From NCBI RefSeq assembly GCF_027596085.1, contig NC_072462.1:17088921-17152920 (forward strand): DNA of 64,000 nucleotides, given 5' to 3'. Below the pieces are notes generated by a model. It did no database searches, was not told the origin of the DNA, and saw only the letters and a list, made by a program, of their open reading frames with translations. The stretch is from Anoplopoma fimbria. Lineage: Eukaryota; Chordata; Actinopteri; Perciformes; Anoplopomatidae. Made by a program: the position numbers and the translations under genes. Position 1 is the first letter of the stretch; every line of letters begins with the position of its first letter. Shown one piece after another: positions 62,740 through 64,000 of the stretch.

Positions 62740-63794
62740 GTATATGGAGGGAAACCCACTCTGATTTCCTGCTATTACGCCCCATTAAAGTAGCTGTCAG
62801 TCCAAAGCCAGATGAGAGGCTGACACAGATGAGGAAATATCTCCAGAGGTTTGAACCCAGCCCAGAGGATCTGGACTCGTCGCGGTGTTTAGCCTAGTAT
62901 AAATCTGGCCTAAACCCAGATTACAGTTTATATCTACAGAGGTAACCATTGTAGGCTACAGGCCCCAGAGCTGAAGCAGACCTTCACTGATGCTGCAAGA
63001 TTTTCAATATAATTTCTTGTTTTCCAGTTTGACCAAGGAAATCTAGTCTAAAACTACAAATAGTACTATGCAAATGAGGATTGTTCTCCAGAGTTTGAGT
63101 AGAAGTTTTGCAAAATGTGTAACAGTTTAGGCTTTGGTATATCTAGACTATTACATTTATATGATAGATTTATTATAAATAACTAATTATTCAAGACTAC
63201 AAGACTATGAATCTATTTATTTTCACTTTATTATGACTCTGCCTGACATTCATATCTTTACAGTAACTCCTCACATAGTTATACCACTGATAGGAATTCA
63301 ACTCTATTGAATGCTGTGTTTTTTATCTTATGATCCAAACTTTTGAAATGGTGGTTGAAAATTTGGATGTATAAAGCATCTTCAGTAGGCTATGTATAAA
63401 AACCTGTAGTTCGTACCATCTATCAAAATAAGGAAATAAATGGCTCTACTGCCTTACAAATGCAGAGAGCATTAACAACACAAACCAGGAAGTTAAAATT
63501 AAAAAAGGATTTGAAGTTCCAAGGCGACTTTGTCAAGCTAATAATCTAAATTTACACCCTCAGTGTCCACAAACCAATTATGTTCTTAGTTTTCTTGTCT
63601 ATTTGAACAAAAGTATCTTAACTATTTGTGATTTAAATGTTGCTCAACTGCACCAAAGCAATTTCACTGGAGGTGTAGGCTCGGATTGCATTCACTGCTA
63701 CTCTGCTAAGCTAGGCTAGTAAAATACAGGCCTCTATTATTTTATTTTTCTCCATTGTGATTCTCCATTGCGAGTACAGGCAAAAAATAAATTC

Positions 63795-63990
63795 AAAAAG
63801 GGTTGTAAAGACCTTCACTCCCAGTCTCAAAAACAGCTTCTACCTCAGAGCCATCTATGAATTGAACTCCACAAAAGTCCCCCAAACCAACGTCATCACA
63901 CCCCCACACCACTGGACTAAGTAAGGGATAGCGTTAAATGAGGCAATGTGCAATAACGGGACACATGCAATTGTATCTTAACAAAGTGTA
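63795..63990 (+). mobile_element. Possible LINE 3'-end remnant
   Basis: One frame reads SLKNSFYLRAIYELNS, similar to the LKNSF(Y/F)PRAIR-LN end of some teleost LINE ORFs. It is followed by a stop and a 'gtgcaataac' stretch that I associate with LINE tails in fish. The copy is short, and the call rests on memory. Confidence 0.35.
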
Positions 63991-64000
63991 TTAACTAGAT

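Larger units (their letters stand above)
58611..64000. other. lhx6 intron / upstream sequence
   Basis: The missing first LIM domain must lie beyond the window, so most or all of this is lhx6 intron. It has four long GT/CA arrays, a G4-prone tract, AT-rich DNA and two GC-balanced islands (about 60170-60330 and 62770-63000). No exon of another gene was recognised on either strand. Confidence 0.6.

Noticed and set aside
62271..62759. 162-codon frame made of Val-Cys and Thr-His runs
   Set aside because: It is the translation of GT and CA arrays.
58611..64000. Search for the exon of the first Lhx6 LIM domain
   Set aside because: No minus-strand sequence for the CxxC...HxxC pattern with the expected Trp-His and Met-Asp-Tyr contexts was found. 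It must be outside the window.

Overview
The window is nuclear DNA of a ray-finned (teleost) fish. The evidence is split genes with GT-AG introns, long (CA/GT)n microsatellites typical of teleosts, several short non-autonomous repeat families that I recognise from percomorph-type genomes, and the order ndufa8 - morn5 - lhx6. That order matches my knowledge of the human 9q33 locus. The species cannot be named from the sequence alone.

Layout. (1) 1-4.1 kb has no recognisable gene. (2) 4.5-12.5 kb, minus strand: a complete type I keratin of the simple-epithelial (keratin 18-like) kind. It has nine coding exons (427 aa), a separate 5' leader exon and a TATA box. (3) 12.5-38.6 kb is about 26 kb without a convincing gene. 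It holds microsatellites, dispersed repeats and islands of non-repetitive sequence rich in homeodomain/POU-type motifs, which are candidate regulatory DNA. (4) 38.6-43.9 kb, minus strand: complete ndufa8 (172 aa, four exons), encoding a mitochondrial complex I accessory subunit. (5) 44.4-53.7 kb, plus strand: complete morn5 (185 aa, five exons). It is divergent from ndufa8 across a gap of about 0.5 kb that contains an RFX X-box-like site. (6) 57.0-58.6 kb, minus strand: the last five coding exons of lhx6 (second LIM domain, homeodomain, C-terminus). The exons for the first LIM domain and the N-terminus are not in the window, so 58.6-64 kb is mostly lhx6 intron.

The genes do not form a pathway. 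Keratin is cytoskeletal, ndufa8 respiratory, morn5 linked to cilia and sperm, and lhx6 a developmental transcription factor. What joins the last three is conserved synteny, and the large gene-poor stretches around lhx6 fit a developmental regulatory landscape. All exon joins below were checked for reading phase and splice dinucleotides. Repeat-family and enhancer calls come from reading and memory, without database searches.

I found no new protein system. The observations most worth a second look are: two back-to-back hairpins in a keratin intron; the X-box in the ndufa8/morn5 promoter; a 78-bp UG tract starting 11 nt after a morn5 5' splice site; overlapping open frames in the last exons of morn5 and lhx6; opposed GT/CA arrays able to pair; and several candidate conserved non-coding blocks.
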